Shown here: piece by piece, positions 23,301 to 33,292 of the stretch
Layout of the letters: each line of letters starts with the position of its first letter
How positions within the stretch are numbered: the first letter of the stretch is position 1
NCBI GenBank assembly: GCA_015680685.1
Contig: MNCI01021002.1
Coordinates: 107,605-164,926 of the forward strand
From: Gnetum montanum
Taxonomy: Eukaryota > Streptophyta > Gnetopsida > Gnetales > Gnetaceae
Reading direction: 5' to 3'
DNA length: 57,322 nt
The notes under the pieces: model-generated
What the model was told of the DNA's origin: nothing
Databases searched by the model: none
The model's input: only the letters and a program-made list of their open reading frames with translations
Made by a program: the position numbers and the translations under genes

Positions 23301-26300
23301 TGGTGTTTGTTTCACCAGTTGAGCACTTAGGTCTGAAATGAAATGTTTTCTGGAGTTTTCACATTGACATTTATGAAAGAATAATGAATAAATGGCTAGA
23401 TCCTGTCACTAGAAATTTAAGCAGTGTATTCTCAAGTGTTGATAATGTATAGGAAAAATCATGCAGGATAATTCAGAGTTGTTTTATTTGTGTGAATATG
23501 AACCCTAACAGCAATTTTCAGATTGAGTTATTGAAATATAACAAATGTTTTACTCAAACTCTGAATTTTTCCGTTTAATAAAATCCTATTTTTACTTATT
23601 TAAAAACACAGTAAGTTTTATATTTAGAATATTAGAGTTCACATGTAGAATTTGAATATCCAGCCTGAATTTTCTTGTTTTGTTTAGATGAAAATCTAAA
23701 TTTATGGTTGAGTGAATTCAAAAGATCTTTAGATGGTGTTAGATATTAAGGAAATTTTCCTGTTATGACAATCCATATATCTCCTTGAACAGAATTGGGC
23801 AGTATTTAGACAAGGTACAGTTGAAGGAGGCTTCCAAGGACGTACCAATAAGTTAGTTGATGGTTGCTACTCATTTTGGCAGGTTGCAGTTATAGAAATT
23901 TTAAGTAGAATATATTTTAGCATTGGCTTCACATCATGTTCATTCATTTGCCATTGTGATTTTTTGAGTGTTTTTGTATGTTGGTTTCAGGGGGGTGCAT
24001 TTCCTATTATGCAAAGAATTGTGGATGTCATCCAACAGCAGCTAAACATGCTTCTCGTAAGTGTTGAAAACAAACATTCAAATACCAAATATCAAGACCT
24101 CAAAAACAAATTTGAAATTTCAGATGGCCTTCAATCTAGTTTGCTTGAGAAAAACAAAATAGGAGTATCTACAGCTGAGAGATTATTTCCAGCTATTGAC
24201 TGCTTCAGTAAAAGGATGCTCCACATAGAGTCAATGGATGAAGATGCACTGGATGGAAACCAATCGCCTGGTGATTGCAGTTTAAGTAAGGGTGACTTTG
24301 GTTTGTCCTTTCTTGTCAAAGGCGTAAACTGTGGACCATTTTATAATGCTCATGCTCTGCAGGGATACCTCTTATTGTGTTCACAGGTATTTTCTTTTAT
24401 CTGTAATAATAGCCAACTCCATTGTCATTTCAAATACCATTTTTTCATTGTACACTTATTTTTGTTAATGAGCTTCAAATATCATTTTTTATTAATAAGT
24501 TTTTCTTTTCAATGTAGCCATCTGTTTACCTAACACTAACCTCAACATATATTTTGAGCATATAGTTTTATCATATGGCTTGAGGTGGCACATATCTTAG
24601 TATAACTTTCTGGAATTCAACTTGTGAGCCGTAGTATCTAAGTCACAAGCCTTATAATAAACAAGGGATACGTTAATGACATTTCCAAAATGAAAGAAAA
24701 TGTCCTCTAGTTCTTACTATTTTAACATTCACATTGTTCTCTTTTGGACAGGTGCAGATCATCATCCGCATAAAAGTCTTAACCCATCAGTTTGGATTAG
24801 CTTTAGAAGTTTTCCTATTTGATTATTTCAACATGGATTGAGGAACTCCTCTGGAAAAGAACCATTTGGTATATGTTAAAACACGGTCAAACCGTCTTAT
24901 CTAGTTTTCTTTCATCCTCTTCCCTGTAATCACAACCCTTAAACTTTCCCTTGCCGCTCTTCAATTTCTGCCATCCTTGTCATTGCTATTATGCATTACA
25001 GACTTAAAAATAAATAACATTGAAGAGTTGTTATATCACATGGTATTTCATTCAGTAGTCTTCATTTTGACGCATAGGAGCTCATTTCTGTTTAAGGATA
25101 TCTAAAAATAGAAAGACCATCTAGAGTTTCGGGCTTCCTGAAGTAGTCATCGTATGGTTCATGCGGTGCTCATACTTGTTCTGCAATTGCTTGTCTGACT
25201 TTTGAAAGATGGTACACATTAGATTTGGAACTCTCATCTGTTTTCTTGTTTTTGTTTCCCTGAAATTTCAAACTACGGTCAGTAGAGGACTAGCATCAAT
25301 TGCATTCTTTTGCATCGTTTACTCTCCTATAGTATTCTTATCTTAAGTTTCATGAACACTACTTTTAGGGATAGACAGTGATTGCGCTTGAAAGCTGCCA
25401 GAGCCTTTTAAATCCAGAGAAGTTGGAATCGGCAAATTGATTACAGTGGTTAGTCATTGAACACCCGGAGGGTCAATGCTCACTTTGCCCCTGGGAGGGT
25501 TTCGTATCTGTAAAAGATGATTATTACATTTGAACTATGGCAGCTATGCTTTATGAAGAAAACTCTCTGATTGCACTTGCACTGATCTCACTTGATCATT
25601 TAGCCCACTGCAGTTTACCTTTCCTAGTACAGTACTGTAAGGAACCATGAATTTTGTATTGATAAGTTAATGCAGAAGGTAGTGCTGCCTTTAGTTGCAT
25701 TTTTTTCTTCTTATGTTTTGTACAGGCAACAGGACCATTTTATTAATTTAAAACATTCAAGAAGTTTTCCGCATATTGATATTTAGACAATGTCTTTTTA
25801 GGTTTGTGCTTAAACAAGACATTTGCATGGTGGTATCCCAACCGCTAAGTTGTGGTTTGTCAATTAATGAACTTTGAGTTCAAGCTGTGATTCAGACACT
25901 GTTATATTATGCCTCAGCTCGGCTGATAGTACCCGTAATTACAAAGTTATCATTTCCCTTTCACTGGGGATAACAATTCCAACCCTATATATTATTTATA
26001 ATGTGCAATTTTCAAATGCTGTCTTAAACACAGGTACGCATATAGACATTGGTCCACGCTATCAAAATGAAGCCTAATCATGCCCATTTGATTTATTTCT
26101 AACAAAACTGGCTATTCACTTATTTGTTTTAAGAAGGAAAAAACAATCTCTTTATATTCTCTGAGAATTATGCCTCTTTGCCATACTGTATTCTATGTTG
26201 GTGTCAGTAAACCTACCACTTTCCCAAATTATTCTACATAAAAAAAAAAAAAAAAAGCTTTCAAGTACAATGGTACCGGGAAAGTACTTTCCCAGTCTAG

Positions 26301-26634
26301 GAGCATGGTATTATATGCTTTATACAGAATTGTTTGCACAGCCTTCACAAGGATGTATTTTCTAGTGATTTTATTTCAAAAACTTTCAACCATGCAGGTC
26401 GATGGAGGATTGCGTGATAAACCTAAAAAATTTCCAGATCATTACCATACCTGCTATTGTCTCAGTGGTTTGTCAGTTGCCCAATATAGCTGGTCTCATC
26501 GAACAGGGGCACCTCCTCCTCCCAGTGCAGTTCTCGGTCCATTTACTAATTTGTTGGAACCAGTACATCCTCTTCACAATGTGGTGCTCAGTAAATATTA
26601 CGAAGCTCAGAAATACTTTTCTGTGGAGCCATAG
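5280..26634 (+). CDS. FTB: Protein farnesyltransferase subunit beta, 3' exons (gene 5'-truncated by window)
   Basis: Six exons: 5280-5344, 11512-11568, 11768-11840, 23793-23882, 23991-24386, 26398-26634. All introns have GT-AG ends and phases match, giving 918 nt, 305 codons and a TAG stop. The protein is the catalytic beta subunit of CaaX farnesyltransferase. It binds farnesyl diphosphate and zinc and, with the alpha subunit, prenylates cytosolic proteins; in plants it affects ABA signalling and meristem size. Visible signatures: SCQTYEGG, EAHGGYTFCGLAAL (diphosphate-binding His), GRTNKL (Arg and Lys for diphosphate), VDGCYSFWQ (zinc-ligand Asp and Cys, pocket Trp) and YHTCYCLSGLS (third zinc ligand His). 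These match FTase beta better than GGTase I or Rab GGTase beta. About 100 residues of low-complexity insert sit between FWQGG and VDGGLRDKP, as in plant FTBs. The N-terminal part (roughly 150 residues or more) lies upstream of the window. Confidence 0.95.
5815..6715 (+). mobile_element. LINE fragment (reverse transcriptase part), + strand
   Basis: The + strand encodes YDTIAWEALWEVMLHKGF, then after a frame change GRGLRQGDPLAFFLFILVMD and the catalytic YGDD at 6104-6115. These match the same blocks of the minus-strand LINE at 370-2005, in particular the YDT..WEAL stretch, so both copies come from related L1-type families. The rest to about 6715 is GC-richer than its surroundings and resembles LINE sequence 3' of the RT but is not readable in one frame. 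Both ends are truncated. It lies in the FTB intron between 5345 and 11511. Confidence 0.85.
6720..8050 (+). repeat. Degenerate relative of the large inverted-repeat arms
   Basis: Several stretches match the right arm of the 12.5-20 kb structure in the same orientation. Examples: text around 6840-6900 resembles 19020-19100 (GATTTTGCCAGATCTTA versus GATTTTGCTAGATCTTA), and 7070-7220 resembles 19195-19325 (ACACCTTCTCTTTTAGG..., CCTTGAAAGCTCATCATGTG...). A second, more diverged match of this segment occurs near 7850-8020. No gene seen. Confidence 0.55.
8320..9120. other. Intron filler with a GC-richer island
   Basis: 8320-8760 is AT-rich with repeated ATGACT/GTTACAA/ATGAATGA text. 8820-9095 is a more GC-rich patch resembling inserted repeat sequence (CTCCCC-rich). 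No exon or recognised protein in either. Confidence 0.35.
10030..10058 (+). other. Candidate G-quadruplex-forming tract
   Basis: Five runs of three to five G separated by one to four bases on the FTB sense strand, inside an AT-rich intron. It matches the usual four-run G-quadruplex pattern. Confidence 0.6.
10581..10686. repeat. 53-bp direct tandem duplication
   Basis: Two nearly identical 53-bp copies, 10581-10633 and 10634-10686, starting TTAGTCTTTAATATGCATTC. It is a local duplication next to a SINE-like head. Confidence 0.85.
10690..11511 (+). other. FTB intron sequence
   Basis: AT-rich, no transposon signature recognised, ending in the acceptor of the exon at 11512. Confidence 0.5.
11512..11568 (+). 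CDS. FTB: FTB exon with SCQTYEGG...EAHGG
   Basis: Acceptor TTCTGGCAG, donor GTACG. Encodes the glycine-rich prenyltransferase repeat and the active-site His of AHGG. It is separated from the previous exon by a 6.2-kb intron filled with LINE, SINE and other repeats. Confidence 0.95.
11768..11840 (+). CDS. FTB: FTB exon YTFCGLAAL...LPSLL
   Basis: Acceptor ATTACCTAG, donor GTAAGT. A 199-bp intron separates it from the previous exon. The 12-kb intron that follows holds the large inverted-repeat element and a solo LTR. Confidence 0.95.
12500..15460 (+). repeat. Left inverted-repeat arm
   Basis: Contains a solo TRIM-like LTR (about 12678-12770, TTGTTGGGTGTGTTATTG...), a 54-bp imperfect tandem duplication at 12792-12902 and a purine-rich tract at about 14300-14540 that pairs with a pyrimidine-rich tract in the right arm. 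Confidence 0.65.
15186..15222 (+). other. Short G-rich tract
   Basis: GTGAGGGGGCGAGCGGCGG and following GGTGGGTGGG text near the inner end of the left arm. The right arm lacks an obvious matching C-rich tract. Confidence 0.4.
15840..17260 (-). pseudogene. Decayed plant transposon protein with coiled-coil tail
   Basis: Minus-strand reading gives segments separated by stops and frame changes: 17173-16967 (EVGWVEVLWLLKGNLDL, FRGVHISLTEKTLATCLGV), 16992-16768 (IPKLALQWIWQDTVEVVDHSF, LQGVHFAFLKCL) and 16761-16480 (ERSTTSMLELVGVFRNELEM). A Glu/Lys/Gln-rich stretch with heptad-like spacing follows down to about 16070. The VRG-type hydrophobic domain followed by a charged tail resembles proteins often annotated as putative plant transposon protein; the biochemical role is unknown. 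The antisense gene at 44.5-48.1 kb has a similar plan. It occupies the core of the inverted-repeat structure and may be its own gene or passenger DNA. Confidence 0.5.
17795..20045 (-). repeat. Right inverted-repeat arm
   Basis: Reverse complement of the left arm. It has the counterpart of the TRIM-like LTR at about 19770-19850 and a private 35-bp tandem duplication at 19849-19918 that is absent from the left arm, so the arms are not being homogenised. Confidence 0.65.
20046..20515 (+). other. FTB intron segment without recognised features
   Basis: Moderately pyrimidine-rich. Two short open frames on the + strand (20055-20300, 20171-20464) have no recognisable domain and no codon-level support. 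Confidence 0.4.
20516..21586 (-). mobile_element. Probable Copia-like solo LTR
   Basis: On the minus strand it begins TGTAGGGACACCTGTC at 21586 and ends TATACA at 20516, so it has TG...CA termini. Flanking bases on the + strand are CCAGCT to the left and CCAGTT to the right, a possible target duplication with one change. A TATA-like motif (minus-strand TCTATAAATATGG at 21041-21053) sits in mid-LTR, with tandem repeats upstream of it at 21290-21410 as expected for U3. No internal region, primer site or polyprotein adjoins it. Length 1071 bp. Confidence 0.65.
21290..21410 (-). repeat. 54-bp tandem repeat with palindromes in the LTR U3
   Basis: Two close copies start at 21292 and 21346 (CCTAAGACATCTTGCCAAAG...), with a diverged partial copy before them. 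Each holds the inverted pair AGACATCTT / AAGATGTCT and a CATCTTTGGGGAGACG stretch. Confidence 0.8.
21652..21690. repeat. 7-bp microsatellite (CATTTCC)n
   Basis: About five uninterrupted copies. Confidence 0.9.
21691..23792 (+). other. 3' part of the 12-kb FTB intron
   Basis: AT-rich, with short dinucleotide CA repeats near 23270 and GCA/TTC-rich text near 22590-22690. No protein or RNA gene recognised. Ends at the acceptor of the exon at 23793. Confidence 0.45.
23793..23882 (+). CDS. FTB: FTB exon with zinc-ligand motif VDGCYSFWQ
   Basis: Acceptor CTTGAACAG, 30 whole codons from NWAVFRQG to CYSFWQ, ending ...TGGCAG before a GTTGCA donor. Contains GRTNKL and the Asp and Cys zinc ligands. Joins in phase to the exon 12 kb upstream without a missing segment compared with other FTBs. 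Confidence 0.95.
23991..24386 (+). CDS. FTB: FTB long exon with plant-type insertion
   Basis: Acceptor TTGGTTTCAG after a 108-bp intron, donor GTATTT. 132 codons from GGAFPIMQRIV to LQGYLLLCSQ. The middle (about residues 20-115 of the exon) is Ser/Asp/Lys-rich, with no counterpart in animal enzymes and of unknown role. The ends return to conserved barrel helices. Confidence 0.93.
24387..26397 (+). other. Last FTB intron
   Basis: AT-rich 2.0-kb intron. A run of 16 A at 26241-26256 may mark the end of a retroposed insert. SINE-like text (GGAATTCAACTTGTGAGCC) lies near 24612. No nested gene seen. Confidence 0.6.
26398..26634 (+). CDS. FTB: FTB terminal exon with YHTCYCLSGLS
   Basis: Acceptor ACCATGCAG, 78 codons then TAG. 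VDGGLRDKP opens the last repeat. YHTCYCLSGLSVAQ carries the final zinc-ligand His, and NLLEPVHPLHNVV is the usual C-terminal region. AT-rich sequence follows, with weak poly(A)-signal candidates from about 26730. Confidence 0.95.
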   Translation, partial: VDGGLRDKPKKFPDHYHTCYCLSGLSVAQYSWSHRTGAPPPPSAVLGPFTNLLEPVHPLHNVVLSKYYEAQKYFSVEP

Positions 26635-28542
26635 ATCTCTTTTTGGTTGCATCGTCATGCTTTGCTTATTGTTGCTTGTGCATATTGCCAAGAATCATTT
26701 GTTTGCAAGCTGAACATGTTGTGACTTCTCATTCCTTAATAAGCTTTAAAAGTTTATGTGCATGAAGCTACAAGATCTGAACACCGTTGCATTTGATTTT
26801 GATAAATCTATGATAACTGAATTCTCTCTCTGTATTTATCATGGATATTTTTCTTAATATTCAGGAAGGGCGTTTTGTTAAATGTCATTGTAGTGTTAAA
26901 ATAGAAAGGATTGGAGAGTGTTACCTGGCACATCATTATTTGCAACCAACCAGTCTATCTGTAATTATGTTGCCGATATTAGTAGTCCTAATTTACAGCT
27001 TTGTTAAACATTATTAAACAAAAAATATATTTTTCATGGAAGTTATTTTTTCCTTTTGACCATGAACAAAATCTTGAAAGCGTTTCTTTTAGTAGATCAT
27101 GAATGGACAGAATAATTCATTAGGCCGAGAATATATTGAACATGAATTTGAATTAAATCTTCTTCGCAATGTTTACATGGCAGTTAATGATGATAGAGGT
27201 TGGAGGTCCAAGTGGGTGTTTACTGTAAGAAAATAGAAGATGTGGAAGAATTCATCATGGACATGGGTCCCAATGACGAATGGAAATGTAAGGATAGAAG
27301 AAACTATGGGTTTGCTAAGTATTTCGATCGTTGTAGCCAGATTAACATGACATTGAGCACTTAATAAAATATTAAGTTAAATGGATAATTGCGATGTTGG
27401 AATCGGAGTATGGTTGTGGTGACACGGGTTAAGGTGTTTCAAAAACCAAGATATGACAAGTTCATATGATCCGGTAAAGCATAGTGGTGACTACATAGGT
27501 ACAAGGATGGGTATAATAATGTCTTAGTTTTACTTGAATTTGCAATTTGTTGGTTAAAGTGACGAGTGATGATGATGAGAAAAACATAAACAAGTTGAAA
27601 AGTGAGTTACTAAAGCTAAATATAACGTATATGATAAACTTTATAAAATCTCAAGAACAAATTAAATGAAGAAAATGAGATGTGTTATAGAAATGAAAAA
27701 ATGAAGTATATGGATGGCTGGTTAAATAAAAGAAAGCAAATAATCAAGAAAGTTTAGTTGATGATGAGCATAATGTTGGTAAGTGCAAAAACTATTATGA
27801 TTCCAAAATGAGCACATGAAAATAGAGAACATTATCAATTTGTGGATACATATTCTACCATTGACAATTTTGAAGAAGATCCCAATTTTTCATGACTTAT
27901 GTGATATAGCTCCATTATAGGGGGTGTGTGATATAGAGGCAAGTGGATATCATTCTCACCATTGTAAGGAATCAAGACAAGTTGTGAGAGTTGACAAAGA
28001 ATCAAAATTACCAATAGAAACCTTAGGGAAAACAAGACAATTTTGGACAAGCATTAGAAAAAGGACTATTATGAAGATAAAATATAGAAAGAAAGTTGTC
28101 TAAGATCCGAAAGATAGAGACAATTGACAAGAACAATAATTGTCTTTTGCTTTTTCCTTTTCAAAATCCAAAATTGAGCATTGTGACTTGTGAAAGGGTT
28201 TTGATGGATCTCACAACTTCAAGTCGTTATAAATTTGATGTCCTTAAGCAATGGATCAATAACTTATCATGGAAGTTGGGACATTCTCAGAAAGTCTCAT
28301 GATTAAACAAAGGATGTTCGTAGGTGGCAACATTTTTAGTAGTAACAAATTCAAAGTTGAAAATTTAATTTACTTTGAGGATTTGAGTCCAATTTGATGG
28401 TGAACTTTCTAAGAAATAACTAAAGCATAAAATTTGAAGAAAATTTCAGATCTAAAGTATGTTATGCATAATCAAGCTAGAGTCAAGCAAACTTGAAGCA
28501 ATTTTGTTGTAGAAAACCCTTCATAATTTCTTCTTCAATTCA
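26635..28542. other. Sequence downstream of FTB, no confident gene
   Basis: Likely holds the FTB 3' UTR in its first few hundred bases. A short + strand frame at 28096-28302 looks fairly protein-like but matches no family I recognise and ends at a stop after 68 codons. 27100-27400 also has coding-like text broken by stops. This may be a relic of an unknown transposon. Confidence 0.35.
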
Positions 28543-28881
28543 ACATTGACGTAGCATTTGCAAAGTTGATGGGGCCTTGTCAATGTAGCGTTTGCTACAT
28601 TGACAAGTTTCTGTTAATGCAGTATTTTAACAAAAACTATAAATACAAACTCCTAGCCATGTTTATGGACATTAGAAGTCATAGTAGTAGTAGAGTTTTT
28701 GCAATTTTTACATTTGAAAGTTAGAATATTTTCTGGAGTGCCTATAGCAGGAGTCATTGAGTGTACAGATCTTTATTTCAGCACTGTTGTACTTGAACCA
28801 CACTAGTGTGGACGACAATAAAGATGAGCTTCCTGATAAATTTTGTAGCATTTCGAATAGTTTAAATGTTCTATTCTTGCA
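28543..28881 (+). repeat. 339-bp direct repeat, copy 1 (ends at an ambiguous base)
   Basis: Identical by eye over 339 bp to 29885-30223. Starts ACATTGACGTAGCATTTGC and ends TTCTATTCTTGCA, directly before the N at 28882. It includes an LTR-type TATA box (ACTATAAATAC). Confidence 0.9.
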
Positions 28882-29639
28882 NAGTTTTGTGGTGGCTATA
28901 TATCAAGGGGTACATATAGTTATCTAATTCTAGTTCTAACAATAGCCTATATGGTTTTAACCCCTCCTCCTAGAAAAACTTATGGGTTTTAGATGATACA
29001 TCATTTTTCCTTATGTTCTACAAGATTGCACTTGCTTGTGTTAAAACATAATTCTACATTTTGCAACTTTGTCAAATTGTAACATTTCTATCCTTAACAC
29101 AATTTCCTTGTATCACTTCTCTCCTTTGGTTAGAAGAGATAATTTTTTAAAAAATAAAATAAAATGGAATGGAGGAGGCATGTCTCATTGTTAAGGACAT
29201 AACATGAGTGTGATAAAACCATTTAAGTCATCAGATGTGATATCGTATCTACAATATTGTGTATCTACAACATCATAGCCTTGCTTACATCATTGTAGAT
29301 ATGATGTAGTGGGTTTTGGTCATCACTATAAATACTAATCCACCATCATGTTGAACAAACAACTTTGGTCCAACACTTAGTCAAATTCTTGTAGTTTGTT
29401 TTTGTGATTTCACACTCAACAATTTAGTGCATGCCCACAATGTGGTGTTAAATAGTTATATGAAATCTTTGTTCGAGTGAATTGTTCTTGGGCATAGTTC
29501 ATGACCAGAAATAATGATCAAGATTATTTTCCACCATTGCAACATTTTACTTAGTTTATTTTGCTTTTACGTAGTTCATTTTTTCACTTCATTTAATTTT
29601 ACTTTTTAACATGTTTACTGTGATTAAGTCCTTTACATT

Positions 29640-30760
29640 TTTCAAGCACTTTACTTTCCCAATGTCCTTTAGTAAGGCAGTATAAGTACAATTGGTTTCA
29701 AGCGTAAAGTGTAATCGTTTGGTAACCCAATAGTAACTTTGCTTGATTTGCTTAGTAGTAAAGTTACTTGGTAACCTTAGTAACGATTGTGATGAAGCAT
29801 CAATGTGTCATGTCAATGGGCCCTCATTGATGGGCCCTTGTCGATGGGGTCCCATTTACATGGTGTTGCTTCGTTGATGGGGCCACATTGACGTAGCATT
29901 TGCAAAGTTGATGGGGCCTTGTCAATGTAGCGTTTGCTACATTGACAAGTTTCTGTTAATGCAGTATTTTAACAAAAACTATAAATACAAACTCCTAGCC
30001 ATGTTTATGGACATTAGAAGTCATAGTAGTAGTAGAGTTTTTGCAATTTTTACATTTGAAAGTTAGAATATTTTCTGGAGTGCCTATAGCAGGAGTCATT
30101 GAGTGTACAGATCTTTATTTCAGCACTGTTGTACTTGAACCACACTAGTGTGGACGACAATAAAGATGAGCTTCCTGATAAATTTTGTAGCATTTCGAAT
30201 AGTTTAAATGTTCTATTCTTGCATTTAATGTTTTTAGTTATTTGTTTGATGTTTCTTAGTAATTAAGCTAATTAAGTAAGATAATCTAAATAGATTAAAT
30301 ACATAAGTATGATTACTTCAAGCATAAACACATATTCACTTGGTAATCCCAACAACGTTATCACTTGGTGCACCTAGTAGCGTAGCGCATGGTAACCCAA
30401 TAGTGGATATGTGGGTTCATGACATGTACAGAAAGTGGGACCAAATGCTTATGTTAGGACTAGTTAGAGATTAGTTAGTTAGCTAAATTAGATTAGTTCT
30501 CAAATTGCTGCATCCCTCTACTTCAAGAACTAAAGAACATAAAATACAAAATAATAAAAATCATATGCCTCGATTACACTTAAGCATACCATGTTTATCA
30601 CAAGTGTAATTGGAAAGACAATGAATGACCTTAGGGCAAGATTCACTTCCTAGAAGAGTAGTGCACTAGAAACTAAGGAGTTTGTGGAATTCAACCAGAT
30701 CACGCGTGAACACTTTGTGATTAGTATGGTTGGGAGTAGGGGTACCTCGACTGTTCATCA
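29640..30760 (+). mobile_element. 5' LTR of Athila-like Ty3/Gypsy element (start uncertain)
   Basis: The right end is set by ...GTTCATCA at 30760, one base before the primer site. A promoter-like CTATAAATA is at 29979-29987. Repeated TTGATGGGGCC/TTGATGGGCCC motifs at about 29825-29920 look like U3 enhancer repeats. The left boundary could not be fixed; 29640 is a rough guess. Confidence 0.6.
29885..30223 (+). repeat. 339-bp direct repeat, copy 2, inside the Athila-like LTR
   Basis: Same sequence as copy 1. Here it sits in context: a TTGATGGGGCC-rich U3 upstream, a TATA box at 29979-29987 and the LTR end and primer site downstream. Confidence 0.9.
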
Positions 30761-30761
30761 T

Positions 30762-30778
30762 TGGTGCCATTGCCAGGG
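30762..30778 (+). promoter_or_regulatory. Primer binding site, tRNA-Asp type
   Basis: TGGTGCCATTGCCAGGG differs from TGGCGCCGTTGCCGGGG, the complement of the plant tRNA-Asp 3' end used by Athila-type elements, at three positions. All three are C-to-T or G-to-A changes. It lies one base after the LTR end. Confidence 0.8.
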
Positions 30779-30795
30779 ACTCTATTTGTTGAAAT

Positions 30796-33125
30796 GTGCA
30801 CTATCTAGGTTTAGTGGATATCATTAATATCATTGGACAAACCTCAAGGTCAACATCATTCCCATATTTCATAATTACAAAGCACATTGATACTTTAATT
30901 TTTTGCAAAATTTCTTCTTTCCACACATGTGAAGATGTTAAACTGCTAGTCCCACAAAAGTGCAAAGTGGTATATACTCATCTAGATGAGTACATGCCTG
31001 ACTTCACCTTCATCCTACATCAGGATGAGCAACTACGATGGTGTGATATGGAGGGCAACATCATGATGCCCCTTGATCAATCTGTGTTCGTGATGCTACT
31101 TCAAACTCTTACGAGGTTAGGCATCCACGATCTTAAAGAAGAGTACGTTCTGCATGACTACACCTATTGGGACTATCGTCCCACTGATACATAATGCAGG
31201 AGAGATCAACATCAGGAGAAGCATCATGAGCCTATGAAGGGAAAATAGTTCACTAATCCCTTGTTCTTGCTAAACCAAGATGACAACAAGGATCCTCCCT
31301 ATAAGGGCTCTCAACATGAGAATTCTCCACCCCTTGTTAATGATGACGGGGGTGTGACCCTAAACCTGCGGTCTACAATGAACAATCCAAGTTTAGGAAA
31401 AGATGATAGTCAAGGCAAGGGATCAAATAGGCATCAAGATAATAAGAAATATAATGATTGTGGCCATGACAACTGAAGGGAAGTTGGCAGACACCATGGT
31501 GATGGCAGTCCTCCTTCCTCTTCACCCTCTTCATTTGCATCCTCTTCTTCTAATTCTGAAAGAGGTCACAGAAGGAACAATCGTGATGGAGGTGACCAAC
31601 AAGATCGCAATGAATGAAGGACTAACAATGGACATCATTGGAGACAATGAAATCATGATGATGATGAGCCTCTATTGGAAACTTGAAGCATGCTTAACAT
31701 TGTAGAGGTAGTAAAGATTCCAACTAAGCATGTGAAAGATAGTTGGATGAAGCACTTAAACATGAACAATATCCCATGAGTTGCGGGGGATACAACTTTG
31801 ATTCGTAGACACATCTACAAGCTTTCCACAATGTTTGTGCCTTACAAAACATTGAAAATGATTGGTAGAAACTTAAGCTCTTCCCTAGGACACTTATTAA
31901 GAAAGCTAAAAGCTGGTACCGGTCCTTGGAACCAAAATCCATTCGTAGATGGAGTACTATGTTGGAACTATTTAATGATAAATACAAAACGTACTCTAGA
32001 GTTTCCAATCTGAGAAGGAAAATTCAAGGCTAGAAACAAAGAACACATGAACCCTTGGATGTTGTAATGGGTAGATATTATTCTCTCTTACATCAATGCC
32101 CTAGCCATGATTATTCTTAGAGGGAACAACTTTGCCACATCATAGATGGGTTAGAGTGAAAACTAGAAGAACCCTTGGGGTTTATGCCCAAGGGAGGCTA
32201 TCCAAACTAAGAGCTTATCAGATACAAAGGTGGATAGAGCAGGTAGCAAAAGAAGAATGGGAATTGTGAAAAAGGAAAAGTGCTGAAGAATATAATAGGG
32301 ACCCCTCCATAAAAAAAAGGGAGATTTGATTTTGTCATAAGGAGGAGTCACCACTCAATGAAGTGGTGAATAGAAAAACCTTGCCCATACAAAAATTTGT
32401 TTTTGATATTTTGGCAAAGGTTGATAAATTATGGAACTAATTGGATGAGAAGTTCTAAATTGTTATGAATATTATTGAAGACTCCAAAGAGCAAAATAGT
32501 AATTGTGACTATAGGAGATGAAAAGAAGTTGAATGTGCCTACCAAGGAGGTAAGGGCAAAGTTGTTATAGTAGAAGAAGTTGTGGAGACAGACTTTGGAG
32601 ATGATGATGGTTGTGACATTTGTTAATATGAACATCCTAAGGGATGTTGTCCTATGGTGTCACACTTACAAGAGTATAGTGTGGATGCACTGAATCTATG
32701 ACTAGCAAGAAGGCAAGCACTCAAATGATTGTCTCATCCTCAAGGTAATCCAAGGTAGTTCTACCAGCAACAACAAGCTTATTATCTAAGTGGAGATCCA
32801 CCACAATCATATGAATAATATCAACAGTGGCACCAACCATAATCATGGGGAATGCCACCATCAAGATAACAGTATGCTTATAGGTAACTAGATCCATATG
32901 GGTACTATGTTCAGCAACCCATTTCTCCACAAATCTCTACAAGCCATGCATCATTCTAGCAACACTATTATCTTCCAAAGTACCATCAAAATCATTCACA
33001 ATCTACTCAAGGAGAGCACCGATATCCATACCATTCTTCCACATGCATTTGCACACATCCCTCTGTCCTCTACCCAATTGCCTCCTACTTCATCCATGCA
33101 GGGTGAAATTCCACCATAGCCATAA
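30796..33125 (+). pseudogene. Athila-like gag, fragmented
   Basis: An open frame of 132 codons starts at 30796. Further gag-like segments follow in shifted frames. Around 31900-31990 the pattern KSWYRSLEPKSIRRW...MLELF resembles the Retrotrans_gag core. Near 32610-32660 Cys residues hint at a knuckle. From about 32740 to 33120 the text is Gln/Tyr/Pro-rich, as in gag C-termini. Many stops and frame changes rule out function. The solo LTR at 33293 separates it from its protease. Confidence 0.65.
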
Positions 33126-33292
33126 CAATGAAATGCTACGAAGGTTGTACATTTATAACTAGCTTTCTAGCTGAGTGGTTTGGACAATCAATCTAGGAAA
33201 CGATCCTTCTTCTGACCCAATAGTCCTTTCAAACCCTCACAACTTAATGTGTTTAGTTGTCCTATATCTCTAGCACCTTCATTGAAACACCA

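Noticed and set aside
28543-30223. A small LTR retrotransposon using the 339-bp repeats as its LTRs
   Set aside because: No primer site follows copy 1 and no purine tract precedes copy 2. Copy 2 is part of a longer LTR that ends at 30760.
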